NCBI GenBank assembly: GCA_964408805.1
Contig: CAYPAV010000020.1
Span: 1 to 64,000 of the forward strand
Reading direction: 5' to 3'
DNA from: CAYPAV01 sp964408805
GTDB taxonomy: Bacteria; Pseudomonadota; Alphaproteobacteria; UBA8366
Length of the DNA: 64,000 nucleotides
Of this stretch, positions 53,870 to 62,117 are shown piece by piece (the stretch's first letter is position 1; the number at the start of each line of letters is the position of its first letter). The notes under the pieces are model-generated. The model worked only from the letters and a program-made list of their open reading frames with translations. It searched no databases and was not told where the DNA came from. Position numbers and translations under genes: made by a program.

Positions 53870-55429
53870 ATGCCCGAAAACCCGACCAGTGATTACGAGA
53901 ATTTACCGGAATATTCGGTTTCGGAGCTCTCGCACGCCCTGAAACGGACGGTCGAGGACGCCTATTCCTATGTCCGCGTCAAGGGTGAGCTCTCGCGCGT
54001 CACCCGACCGGCCTCGGGGCATGTCTACCTCTCGCTGAAGGACGACTCGGCGGTGCTCGACGGCGTCTGCTGGCGCGGTGTCGCCGGCCGATTGAAGATT
54101 CAGCCCGAAGAAGGCCTGGAGGTCATCTGCACCGGCAAGCTGACGACCTATGCCCAGCGATCCTCCTATCAGATCGTGGTCGAATCGATGGAGCTGGCGG
54201 GCGAGGGCGCCCTCCTGAAATTGCTGGAGGAGCGCCGCAAAAAGCTTGCCGCCGAAGGTCTCTTCGATGAAGCAAAGAAGCAGGAATTGCCCTTCCTGCC
54301 CGACGTGATCGGTGTCGTGACCTCGCCGACGGGGGCGGTTATCCGGGATATCCTACACCGCCTCGCCGACCGGTTTCCGCGCCATGTGCTGATCTGGCCG
54401 GTTCTGGTGCAGGGTGAGGGGTCCGCCGAACAGGTGGCCGCCGCGATCCAAGGGTTCAACGCGCTGAACGGTAAGGCTGACGGACCGCCGCGCCCCGACC
54501 TCCTGATCGTGGCCCGGGGCGGCGGGAGTTTGGAGGACCTTTGGTCCTTCAACGAGGAGATCGTCGTCCGCGCCGCCGCCGCTTCCGAAATTCCGTTGAT
54601 TGCCGCCGTTGGCCATGAAACGGACTGGACGCTGATCGATCATGCCGCAGATCGACGCTCTCCGACACCGACGGCGGCGGCCGAAATAGCGGTGCCGGTG
54701 CGGACCGATCTATTGGCGTCGGTTCTGGATGATGCCGGACGCCTGATGGTAGCCGCACGGCGTCTTCTCGAGGAACGCCGGGTCCGAGTTGAAGGGTTGG
54801 CGCGCGGCCTGCCGGATCCGGTGTCCGCCCTTCGCGCTCGCGAACAGCGTCTTGACGACCTCGGTGAGCGCTTGCGGAGCGCTGTTCGAAACGAGGCGGT
54901 TCTGAGACGGACTCGGGTGGAGGGGTTGGCGGCCCGTCTCCGAAGCCCGCTCCAGATTCTGGGCGACAGCCAGGAAAGGCTCGACCGCGAGGGCCAGGCC
55001 CTCGCCGTTGCCTGGTCGCAATGCCATCGACGTGCCGCCGAGCGTGCCGGGCAAATCGCCGACCGGCTTTCATCGCGGCCGTTGCGTCGCCGGCTCGACG
55101 AGGCCACGGCGCGGCTCGATGAATTGGGACGGCGCGGTCACGGCGAGGCGGGACGGCGGGTCGAGGACGCGCGCCAGCGCTGGACCCGCTTGGCCGATCT
55201 TCTCGAAAGCGTCTCCTTTCGTCGGGTGCTGGAGCGCGGCTACGCGGTCGTGCGCGACGGCAAGGCGGCGGCGATCACGGCGGCGGCATCGGCGGAGCCG
55301 GGTGCTGCGGTTTCGATCGAGTTCGCCGATGGCAAGGTCGACGCGGTCCTGGGAACGACCCCATCGACGAAACCGCGCGCGAGCCGGCGGCGAAAGAAAT
55401 CCGACACCCGCCAGGGGAATCTGCTGTGA
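53870..55429 (+). CDS. xseA: Exodeoxyribonuclease VII large subunit
   Basis: The 519-residue nuclease subunit has an OB-fold start (YSYVRVKGELSRVTRPASGH) and the catalytic domain (GVVTSPTGAVIRDILHRLAD, ARGGGSLEDLWSFNEE, GHETDWTLIDHAADRR), then a long coiled coil rich in Arg/Ala. The ATG at 53870 gives the normal N-terminus. The small subunit xseB is not in the window. An M23 peptidase gene overlaps its stop (GTGA). Confidence 0.94.
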   Translation: MPENPTSDYENLPEYSVSELSHALKRTVEDAYSYVRVKGELSRVTRPASGHVYLSLKDDSAVLDGVCWRGVAGRLKIQPEEGLEVICTGKLTTYAQRSSYQIVVESMELAGEGALLKLLEERRKKLAAEGLFDEAKKQELPFLPDVIGVVTSPTGAVIRDILHRLADRFPRHVLIWPVLVQGEGSAEQVAAAIQGFNALNGKADGPPRPDLLIVARGGGSLEDLWSFNEEIVVRAAAASEIPLIAAVGHETDWTLIDHAADRRSPTPTAAAEIAVPVRTDLLASVLDDAGRLMVAARRLLEERRVRVEGLARGLPDPVSALRAREQRLDDLGERLRSAVRNEAVLRRTRVEGLAARLRSPLQILGDSQERLDREGQALAVAWSQCHRRAAERAGQIADRLSSRPLRRRLDEATARLDELGRRGHGEAGRRVEDARQRWTRLADLLESVSFRRVLERGYAVVRDGKAAAITAAASAEPGAAVSIEFADGKVDAVLGTTPSTKPRASRRRKKSDTRQGNLL

Positions 55430-56247
55430 AATTCCGCCCGGCGGTGGCGCTCGCTGGATTTGTTATTGCGATCCCGGCGCAAGCGGTCGAACTGAAGGGC
55501 GACTTCATCCAGGGCGGTCTGGTGCGGGGTACTGCGGCGCCCGGCGCCAGGGTTCGATTCGAGGGTCGGCCGATCCGGGTTTCCGACAAAGGGGTCTTTC
55601 TGATCGGCTTTTCCCGCGATGCGGCGGGAACGGCGCGGCTTGAGATTCGCGGCGAGGACGGTCGTGTCGAGGCCCGGACACTGAAGATAAAGGCGCGGAA
55701 ATACAAACTGCAGCGGATCGATGGCCTGCCGCCGAAAATGGTAACTCCGCCGCCTTCGGTCCTGCGGCGGATTCGCCGTGAGAATGCCATGATCGGCGCG
55801 GCGCGGCGGCGCGATAGTGCGGAAACCTGGTTCGAGAACGGCTGGATGTGGCCGGTCGAGGGGCCGATCAGCGGCGTCTATGGCAGCCAACGGATCTTGA
55901 ACGGAAAGCCGCGCCGACCGCATTACGGCGTCGATATCGCGGCCCCCGCGGGGACCCCGGTGGTGGCGCCGGCGGACGGCGTGGTGGCCCTCGCCGAGCG
56001 CGATCTCTATTACACCGGCGGGACCCTGGTGATCGACCATGGCCATGGGTTGAGTTCGGCGTTTCTGCACATGGCTTCGGTCGAGGTCGAGGTCGGCCGG
56101 CGGGTCCGAAAGGGCGTCCGGGTCGGGACTCTCGGCGCCACCGGGCGGGCGACCGGACCGCATCTCGATTGGCGGATCAATCTGTTTAAGGCGAGGCTCG
56201 ATCCCGCTCTTTTGGTGCCGCCGATGCCGAAACCCGCCGCTCGCTAA
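55426..56247 (+). CDS. M23/LytM peptidoglycan endopeptidase-like protein
   Basis: The 273-residue protein has a signal peptide (about 1-20) and a beta-rich middle, ending in a LytM domain with the zinc ligands in HYGVDIAAP (His, Asp) and the H-x-H motif in VIDHGHGLSS. It should cut cross-links in peptidoglycan in the periplasm. The GTG at 55426 overlaps the xseA stop. Its neighbour converges from the LPS cluster after nine bases. The specific bond is unknown. Confidence 0.9.
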   Translation: MKFRPAVALAGFVIAIPAQAVELKGDFIQGGLVRGTAAPGARVRFEGRPIRVSDKGVFLIGFSRDAAGTARLEIRGEDGRVEARTLKIKARKYKLQRIDGLPPKMVTPPPSVLRRIRRENAMIGAARRRDSAETWFENGWMWPVEGPISGVYGSQRILNGKPRRPHYGVDIAAPAGTPVVAPADGVVALAERDLYYTGGTLVIDHGHGLSSAFLHMASVEVEVGRRVRKGVRVGTLGATGRATGPHLDWRINLFKARLDPALLVPPMPKPAAR

Positions 56248-56256
56248 AGCCGCGAC

Positions 56257-57231
56257 CTACGCGTTCTCGGTTTCGACCAGATTCCGCAGCATTCCGTCGA
56301 TCAAGGCGGGGTCGCGCCAGCGCACCTCGATCGAGAGGGTTCGAATCTCCGCCCGTCGTTGTTCGGGCAGGCGGACGGCGTCCTTCTCGGTGGTGATCGG
56401 GGCGGCATTGGCGGCGCCGGCGCGGCGCAGGAGACGGTCAATGTCGCGGTCGTCATAGGCATGGTGATCGGCAAAGGCGATCGAATCGACCACCTCGCAA
56501 CCGATCGCCGCCAGGGTGCGAAAAAACTTCTCAGGCCGCCCAATCCCGGCGAAGGCGAGAACGCGCTGTCCCGCAAGCGCCGCCGCTTCCGGGCCCGGCG
56601 CCAAATCCGCCGAGAGGACGGGCAGTGACGTCGGTAGCGCCAGATCGGCCGATTGATTGCCGAGGATGACCAGGGCATCGGCTTCCGCCAGACCCCGCGC
56701 CACCGGCTCGCGAAGCGGACCGGCCGGCAGGCAGTGGCCATTTCCGAAGCCATATTCTCCGTCGATCACGACCAGGGAAAGATCCTTGGCGAGGGTCGGG
56801 TTCTGGTGGCCGTCATCCATGATGATCATCGCGGCACCCGCGGCGATGGCGGCCTGGGCGCCGGCCACCCGGTCGCGCGCGATCCAGGTCGGGCCAACCC
56901 GGGCGAGAAGGCAGGGTTCGTCGCCCACTCGGGCCGCGTCGTGGCGCGCGGGATCGACCCGAAGCGGCCCCGCCTCGCGCCCGCCATGGCCGCGGCTCAG
57001 GAAGTGTGCCTCGATACCGAGTTCGGACGCGCGAGCGCGAACGGCCAGGGCGACCGGGGTCTTGCCCGCGCCGCCGGCAACCAGATTGCCGACGCAGACG
57101 ACCGGTTCCCCGACCATGGTGGGGCGGGTCAGCCGCCGGCGAATATGTACGGTCGCGCCATAGAGCCAGCCCGCCGGTTGCAACAAGGTCGACAAAACGC
57201 CGTTTCGCAGCCAGAAATCGGGCGCGCGCAT
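56257..57231 (-). CDS. lpxK: Tetraacyldisaccharide 4'-kinase
   Basis: The 324-residue inner-membrane enzyme phosphorylates the lipid A precursor. It has an N-terminal hydrophobic anchor, the Walker-type NLVAGGAGKTPVALAV, FLSRGHGG and IIMDDGHQNPTLAKD. It is the last gene of a four-gene minus-strand LPS cluster and starts two bases after the waaA stop, so it is translationally coupled. Confidence 0.95.
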   Translation of the reverse strand: MRAPDFWLRNGVLSTLLQPAGWLYGATVHIRRRLTRPTMVGEPVVCVGNLVAGGAGKTPVALAVRARASELGIEAHFLSRGHGGREAGPLRVDPARHDAARVGDEPCLLARVGPTWIARDRVAGAQAAIAAGAAMIIMDDGHQNPTLAKDLSLVVIDGEYGFGNGHCLPAGPLREPVARGLAEADALVILGNQSADLALPTSLPVLSADLAPGPEAAALAGQRVLAFAGIGRPEKFFRTLAAIGCEVVDSIAFADHHAYDDRDIDRLLRRAGAANAAPITTEKDAVRLPEQRRAEIRTLSIEVRWRDPALIDGMLRNLVETENA

Positions 57232-57233
57232 TT

Positions 57234-58505
57234 TTAGATACCACCGACGAGAAAAGGTTCTATCTCGGCAAATACCTTTTCGACCGCGTCGGCGTTCTCA
57301 TGCGCGACGTCGGCGGCCGTCTTGGCGGCGGCCATGCGCCGTTCCGGTGCTTTCAGGAAGGCGGCGACCGCGTCCGCAAGTGTTGCGGCATCGCCGACCT
57401 CGATGGCACCCCCGCGTCTCGATAGCTCCGCCGCGATGGTCTCGAAGTTCGCCATGTCGGGGCCATGGAGGATCGCGCAGTCGAGCTGCGCCGCCTCCAA
57501 CGGGTTATGTCCGCCATGAGCGGCCATGCTACCGCCGATGAAAGCGATCCCGGTCAGGCGATAAAACAGTCCAAGCTCGCCCAGCGTGTCGCCGAGATAG
57601 AATTCGGTGTCCGGTTCCACTGTCTCGCCAAGCGAGCGTCGGGCCACCTTCAGCTCCGTCGCCGCCATTTCCTCGGTAATTTCGTTACCCCGGCTCGGGT
57701 GGCGCGGTACGAGAACCGTCAGGAGGTTGGGCATTGTTCGGCGCATCAACCGATGCGCCTCGAACACCATGGCGTCTTCCCCGGGATGCGTGCTCGCGGC
57801 GAGCCATAAGGGTCGGCCGTCGACATCGCGGCGAAGACTTTCCAACTCGATCCCGCCAGCGGGCAATGGAGCGGCTGAGAATTTCAAGTTGCCGCGAAAT
57901 CGCACCTGGGCGGCGCCCAGCGCGCGAAGTCGCTCGGCCTGCAACTCGGTCTGGGCCAGGCAGAGATTGAACGTCGACAGAAGATGCGCGGCCGCGCCCG
58001 AGAAGGAGCGCCATCGGCGAAAGGACCGCGCCGACATGCGCGCATTGACCATGATCGCCGGTATCTCCCGTCGCCGAAGTTCGGATAGAGCATTCGGCCA
58101 TAATTCGGATTCCATCCAAAGCACGAGATCGGGCCGCCAATGGTCGAGAAACCGGCGTATCCAGGCCAATCGGTCGATCGGGACGAATTGATGGAAGCTT
58201 CGCCCGGGTAGCCGTTCCGCCATGAGGCGGGCCGAGGTTAGCGTCCCGGTGGTCACCAAGATCTGGAGCTGCGGCCGCGCCCGCAATATTCGGTCGATCA
58301 AGGCAAGCGCCGATTGGGCCTCGCCGACGCTTGCCGCATGAAGCCAGACAAGCACCCCGTCCGGACGGTCCCGGCCGGCCAAGCCGCGCCGCTCCGGTAT
58401 CCGGTTGGGATCTTCCTTGCCCTGTGCCTGGCGACGGGCCAAGAGAAATTCGATGATTGGCGTCCCGATCTCGGTCAGGCCGCGATAAAGCGATAAGGTC
58501 GACAT
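57234..58505 (-). CDS. waaA: Kdo transferase (WaaA/KdtA)
   Basis: The 423-residue GT-B glycosyltransferase adds Kdo to lipid A on the cytoplasmic side of the inner membrane. VLVWLHAASVGEAQSALALI, the segment starting VTTGTLTSARLMAERLP, VLWMESELWPNAL and GGHNPLEAAQL are signature stretches. The ATG at 58505 begins MSTLSLYRGLTEIG; a longer start adds nine residues. It lies between the DUF374 gene (seven bases) and lpxK. Confidence 0.95.
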   Translation of the reverse strand: MSTLSLYRGLTEIGTPIIEFLLARRQAQGKEDPNRIPERRGLAGRDRPDGVLVWLHAASVGEAQSALALIDRILRARPQLQILVTTGTLTSARLMAERLPGRSFHQFVPIDRLAWIRRFLDHWRPDLVLWMESELWPNALSELRRREIPAIMVNARMSARSFRRWRSFSGAAAHLLSTFNLCLAQTELQAERLRALGAAQVRFRGNLKFSAAPLPAGGIELESLRRDVDGRPLWLAASTHPGEDAMVFEAHRLMRRTMPNLLTVLVPRHPSRGNEITEEMAATELKVARRSLGETVEPDTEFYLGDTLGELGLFYRLTGIAFIGGSMAAHGGHNPLEAAQLDCAILHGPDMANFETIAAELSRRGGAIEVGDAATLADAVAAFLKAPERRMAAAKTAADVAHENADAVEKVFAEIEPFLVGGI

Positions 58506-58512
58506 CGCCCCG

Positions 58513-59229
58513 TCAACCCGCTTCGGCGACAACCGGGGCGGCGGGCTCGACCGCCCGGTGGCCCATGGCCTCGTCGGCCCGCCGCGTCAGCTCGTTCAGC
58601 CGAGCTTCGAGTTCCAGGCGCGAGGATTCCAGATCGCCGCCGCGTGCGTCCCGGGGCACGGAAACGGGCTCGCCCCAAATGATCAGTCCCCGACCGAAGG
58701 GTCGCGGCAGGACGAATCGATCCCAACTTTCGAACCGTCGCGTCGGCGCGGCGGAATAGCTTACCGGTAGGATTGGTACGCCGGTCAGCCGGGCCAGCTG
58801 GATGATCCCCGGCTGCACCCGCATGCGCGGACCCCTTGGGCCATCGGGGGTAATGCCGACGATGGCGCCGTCGCGGACTAGGCGTGCCAACTGCAAAAGC
58901 GCCCCCGCGCCGCCTCTCGTCGTGGACCCGAAAACCGATTTCGACCCGAACCGCGTCATCAGACCCGAGATCAGGCGCCCGTCGCGATGTTGCGAGACCA
59001 GCATGTGGACCTGGTCGGTTCGCTTCCACGCATAGGCCATCATCAAAAGACGGCCATGCCAAAAAGCGATGATGAAGTTCCGGCCCCGCGCATGCAGATC
59101 TTCCGGTGTTTCCTCGCCGATGATGCGCCAATGCCCGGTCCCGTGGATGACGCGGACATAAAGTGCCGCGAGCGATGCCACGACACCTTGCGCCACCGTC
59201 CCCGACAAACCCTGTTTCAGAAGGCGCAC
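58513..59229 (-). CDS. DUF374 lysophospholipid acyltransferase-like protein
   Basis: The 238-residue protein belongs to the DUF374/LPLAT family: FIIAFWHGRLLMMAYA (catalytic His region), ISGLMTRFG, STTRGGAGALLQLARLVRDG and ITPDGPRGPRM. It probably acylates a lipid or LPS precursor at the inner membrane. It is found beside waaA, msbA and lpxK in many alphaproteobacteria. Its start is seven bases after msbA ends. The exact acceptor is unknown. Confidence 0.9.
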   Translation of the reverse strand: MRLLKQGLSGTVAQGVVASLAALYVRVIHGTGHWRIIGEETPEDLHARGRNFIIAFWHGRLLMMAYAWKRTDQVHMLVSQHRDGRLISGLMTRFGSKSVFGSTTRGGAGALLQLARLVRDGAIVGITPDGPRGPRMRVQPGIIQLARLTGVPILPVSYSAAPTRRFESWDRFVLPRPFGRGLIIWGEPVSVPRDARGGDLESSRLELEARLNELTRRADEAMGHRAVEPAAPVVAEAG

Positions 59230-59236
59230 CGGCCTC

Positions 59237-61045
59237 TCACGCGCCGGCGGCCGATGCCGCGGATCCGAATATGGCGGCGCCGTCCTCGAACTGCATTCGA
59301 CAATGCTCTGCGTAGAGGCCGCCCTTGGCCAGGAGTTCGAGATGAGAGCCGCTTTCGATCACCCGGCCACCGTCCATCACGTATATTCGGTCCGCCGTCG
59401 TCACCGTCGAGAGACGATGCGCGATGACGATCGTCGTCCGGCCCTCCATCAGGCGCGCGAGGGCGGTCTGCACTTGTCGTTCGGACTCCGCGTCGAGCGC
59501 GGAAGTGGCTTCATCGAGAAGCAGAATGGGCGCGTTTTTCAGCATTGCACGCGCAATGGACAGGCGCTGGCGCTGGCCGCCCGACAGCCGCAAACCGCGT
59601 TCGCCGATCATGGAATCGTAACCGTCGGAAAGCTCCTGGATGAAGTCGTGCGCCGCCGCCGCCTTCGCCGCGGCCAGGATTTCGGCATCGGTCGCGTCCC
59701 GGCGTCCATAGGCGATATTCGCGCGGACGGTGTCGTTGAAGAGCGTGACCTCCTGACTGACCAGGGCAATGGCGCCGCGCAGCGAGGCGAGGGTGACATC
59801 ACGCACGTCCTGTCCGTCGATCGCGACGACCCCCGTATCGACGTCGTAGAATCGTGGAATGAGGTTCAAGATCGTGGACTTGCCGGCACCCGAGGGGCCG
59901 ACGAGTGCGACCGTGGCGCCCGCGGGAATGTCGATGTCGAGATCCGCCAGCGCGGCTTTGTCATCGCCGTAGGAGAACCCGATTCCCGACAACGCGACCG
60001 CACCGGGTCCGACCGTCAGCGACTCCGCGTCCGGTCGGTCGACGATCGACGGGCGGTAGTCGAGAAGATCGAAGATCCGGTCGGCCGCGGCCAGACCGAG
60101 TTGCAGGCTGGCGTTCAGATTGGCGAGGCTGCGCACCGGTTGATAGGCCATGATCGCGGCCACGAAAAACGCCATGAACTGGCCCACATTGGTCTCGCCG
60201 TGAAGCACTTGGTAACCGCCCCAGGCGAGAATCGCCGCAATTGCGACGCCGCTGAGCGTCTCCAGGATTGGATAGGTCCGCGAGCGCGTTTTACCGGCCT
60301 TGTAAAAGAAATGATAGATCATCTCGAACAGGCCGTGCGCGCGTTCGCGTTCATAGGCCTCGGTGCCATAGGCCTTGACCTGGCGAACGCCTTTCAAGAC
60401 ATCGTCGAGATAGCTCGTGACTGCGCCGATGGTCTCCTGCGTGTTGGCGGAGACCCGGCGCAGGCGACGACCGATATAGACAATCGGGAAAATACTGATC
60501 GGCATCGCGACAAGCGCGATGAGCGCCATCCGCCAATTCGTGTGGACCATCACGCCGGCCAGGACGACGACGACGATGGCGTCGCGGGCGAGACCCGTGA
60601 AGGTCTTGACGACGGCATCGCGCAGAAACTGGACGTCGTTGGTGAAACGCGACATCAGCTTGCCGGTGGCATCTTGATGGATAAAGGCGAGGTCGGCGCC
60701 GATCAGCCGGTCGAACATTTCGTCCTGAAAGGTGACGATGATACGAAGGCCCGTCTTCTGCATCAGCACCGTTTGGACGTAATTCGCGCCGCCCTTGATC
60801 ATCGAAATTACCAGAAAGGCGAGAGGAATGACCCACAGAAGGGATTCGTTCCCCTCGACCAGCAATTTGTTGAGCGCGGGCTCGATCAGCCGTGCCTGCG
60901 CGCCGGTGGCCAGTGCCACGACAATCATTCCGATCACGGCGATGGCAATGGTGCCGACATGATTGCGCAAATAGTTCCGCATCAGCCGCTGCACCAAAAG
61001 ATGAGTCGGCGTGTGCCGTCCGGATTCGTCGACGTTATCGGCCAA
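59237..61045 (-). CDS. msbA: Lipid A/phospholipid flippase MsbA-like ABC transporter
   Basis: The 602-residue half-transporter has about six helices (30-310) and an ATPase domain with LVGPSGAGKSTILNLIP (Walker A), LSGGQRQRLSIARAML (signature) and ILLLDEATSALD (Walker B). It should flip lipid A-core across the inner membrane. It heads the LPS cluster msbA-DUF374-waaA-lpxK. It is divergent from a small lipoprotein gene over 205 bases, which must hold the cluster promoter, though none stands out. Confidence 0.93.
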   Translation of the reverse strand: MADNVDESGRHTPTHLLVQRLMRNYLRNHVGTIAIAVIGMIVVALATGAQARLIEPALNKLLVEGNESLLWVIPLAFLVISMIKGGANYVQTVLMQKTGLRIIVTFQDEMFDRLIGADLAFIHQDATGKLMSRFTNDVQFLRDAVVKTFTGLARDAIVVVVLAGVMVHTNWRMALIALVAMPISIFPIVYIGRRLRRVSANTQETIGAVTSYLDDVLKGVRQVKAYGTEAYERERAHGLFEMIYHFFYKAGKTRSRTYPILETLSGVAIAAILAWGGYQVLHGETNVGQFMAFFVAAIMAYQPVRSLANLNASLQLGLAAADRIFDLLDYRPSIVDRPDAESLTVGPGAVALSGIGFSYGDDKAALADLDIDIPAGATVALVGPSGAGKSTILNLIPRFYDVDTGVVAIDGQDVRDVTLASLRGAIALVSQEVTLFNDTVRANIAYGRRDATDAEILAAAKAAAAHDFIQELSDGYDSMIGERGLRLSGGQRQRLSIARAMLKNAPILLLDEATSALDAESERQVQTALARLMEGRTTIVIAHRLSTVTTADRIYVMDGGRVIESGSHLELLAKGGLYAEHCRMQFEDGAAIFGSAASAAGA

Positions 61046-61250
61046 GAAATTACCCTTTTCGCCTCCGGGCGAGGTATATCACGACGCGCCGCAAGCGGCC
61101 AGCAAACCGGCGCGACCCGGCCGGTCGGTATTCGAATTCTCTTTGCATCCCGGCTATGTTATAATAGAAATTGTGCCGCGCGACCCGTATTGGCCTCGCT
61201 GGCCGCTTTTTCTTGAGCGGCCGGGCGGGTTCGAAGACGGAGTATCTGTT

Positions 61251-61721
61251 ATGAAACGGATTGGCATCATCCTCATCGCCCTTGGTTTGGCGGGTTGTCA
61301 GATGGGCGACCGCGACAACAAACTGGCGCTCAGCACGGTCGGCGGCCTCATGCTCGGCGGCGTTGCCGGCTATTTCGGCCGCAACGGCGATTTCTTCGAG
61401 AGCATCACGGTGGCGATGATGTCCGGCGCCGCAGGGGCGCTGGGCGGCTATTATCTTGCCGATCAACTCTTGCCGCCGGACCGGCAGAAGCTCGACAGTA
61501 CCGCCTATAACGCCTTGACCAATGCCAAGACCGGGCAATCGATCGATTGGGGCGAGCAGCAGGCGGGGGCGTGGGGCACGATCACCCCGACGCGAACCTT
61601 TCGGGGCGAGGATGGCAGTCTTTGCCGCGATTATCGCGCCACCATTCATCTTGGCGACCGGGCGGGCGATATCGAGGAGACGGCCTGCCGTCTCGATGAT
61701 GGCGCCTGGCGCACGATCTAA
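61251..61721 (+). CDS. Small glycine-zipper lipoprotein (RT0821/surface-antigen-like)
   Basis: The 156-residue protein starts with a lipoprotein signal (ILIALGLAGC, Cys about 15). A glycine-rich membrane-like stretch follows (VGGLMLGGVAGYFG, MMSGAAGALGGYYLAD), then a beta-rich end (TPTRTFRGEDGSLCRDYRAT). It resembles the 17-kDa surface-antigen/RT0821 family of alphaproteobacteria. The likely place is the outer membrane. It stands alone, followed by the candidate small RNA on the opposite strand. No role is known. Confidence 0.8.
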   Translation: MKRIGIILIALGLAGCQMGDRDNKLALSTVGGLMLGGVAGYFGRNGDFFESITVAMMSGAAGALGGYYLADQLLPPDRQKLDSTAYNALTNAKTGQSIDWGEQQAGAWGTITPTRTFRGEDGSLCRDYRATIHLGDRAGDIEETACRLDDGAWRTI

Positions 61722-61761
61722 GTCCTCGGCTTGAAGCCGACCGCGCGTCGATATTTCTTAG

Positions 61762-61879
61762 GAAAAGAAGCGGCCGCGCCAAAAGGCGCGACCGAAGTCT
61801 AGGGAGGAATCGCCCGAAATACGCGAATCCGGCAGGGCCGGCATTCGCGGCGGCATCCCTGGGCAAGGTGATGCTGCAC
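61762..61879 (-). ncRNA. Candidate small non-coding RNA
   Basis: The minus-strand promoter at 61913-61885 (TTGAAA, 17 bases, TATATT) would start a transcript near 61878. It contains a long hairpin (CGCGAAT plus CCGGC at 61822-61833 with GCCGG plus ATTCGCG at 61837-61849, one bulge). It ends in a second hairpin at 61771-61794 (loop TTTT) followed by a T-rich CTTCTTTTCC tail. Length is about 118 bases with no convincing open frame. A TGCAGTGCAGCA block at the 5' end resembles PhaR sites known from phasin promoters, so a decayed phasin leader is an alternative. Confidence 0.5.
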
Positions 61880-61886
61880 TGCACAA
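61872..61886. promoter_or_regulatory. PhaR-like motif at the sRNA start
   Basis: TGCTGCACTGCACAA (+ strand) contains the TGCTGCACTGCA block often seen around polyhydroxyalkanoate phasin promoters in alphaproteobacteria. It covers the expected start site of the candidate RNA. No phasin gene or PHA gene is visible near it. Confidence 0.4.
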
Positions 61887-61913
61887 TATAAGCTGAGCGG
61901 CTCTATTTTTCAA
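61885..61913 (-). promoter_or_regulatory. Sigma-70-type promoter, minus strand
   Basis: TTGAAA (61913-61908) and TATATT (61890-61885) are separated by 17 bases, a near-consensus arrangement and the best promoter I can see in the window. It faces the candidate sRNA. Its -35 element is inside the palindrome at 61905-61931. Confidence 0.65.
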
Positions 61914-61931
61914 GGTGTCCCATTGAAAAAT
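61905..61931. promoter_or_regulatory. Perfect 9+9 palindrome over the -35 region
   Basis: ATTTTTCAA at 61905-61913 and TTGAAAAAT at 61923-61931 are exact reverse complements around nine bases. The element covers the -35 box of the minus-strand promoter, and its other arm could supply a TTGAAA for a plus-strand promoter toward 62118. A dimeric regulator could control both directions. Confidence 0.6.
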
Positions 61932-62117
61932 AACGAATAATTAGTATGAAATTAATTTTGCAGCGCCGTTTCGCGTTTTTTACTAATCTTAGCCAACCCC
62001 CCTGTCGGACATAAGATTCGCGTCCAAACCGGACGCGATACGAAATAATATTGCGCGGTGGGCGTGTTGAAGCGATTCTCATGGGTCGCGGTACAAAAAA
62101 TAAAATCGAGGCCGAAT

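Larger units (their letters stand above)
61722..62117. other. Regulatory intergenic region with candidate sRNA
   Basis: This 396-base gap holds the candidate minus-strand RNA (61762-61879), its promoter (61885-61913), a 27-bp palindrome (61905-61931) and a 7-bp hairpin at 62019-62037 (CGCGTCC, loop AAACC, GGACGCG). The stretch 61921-61980 is AT-rich and could also carry a plus-strand promoter for the gene at 62118. No protein-coding gene is convincing. Confidence 0.6.

Noticed and set aside
59303..61216. 637-codon plus-strand open frame opposite msbA
   Set aside because: It mirrors a clear ABC transporter gene and has no recognisable motif.
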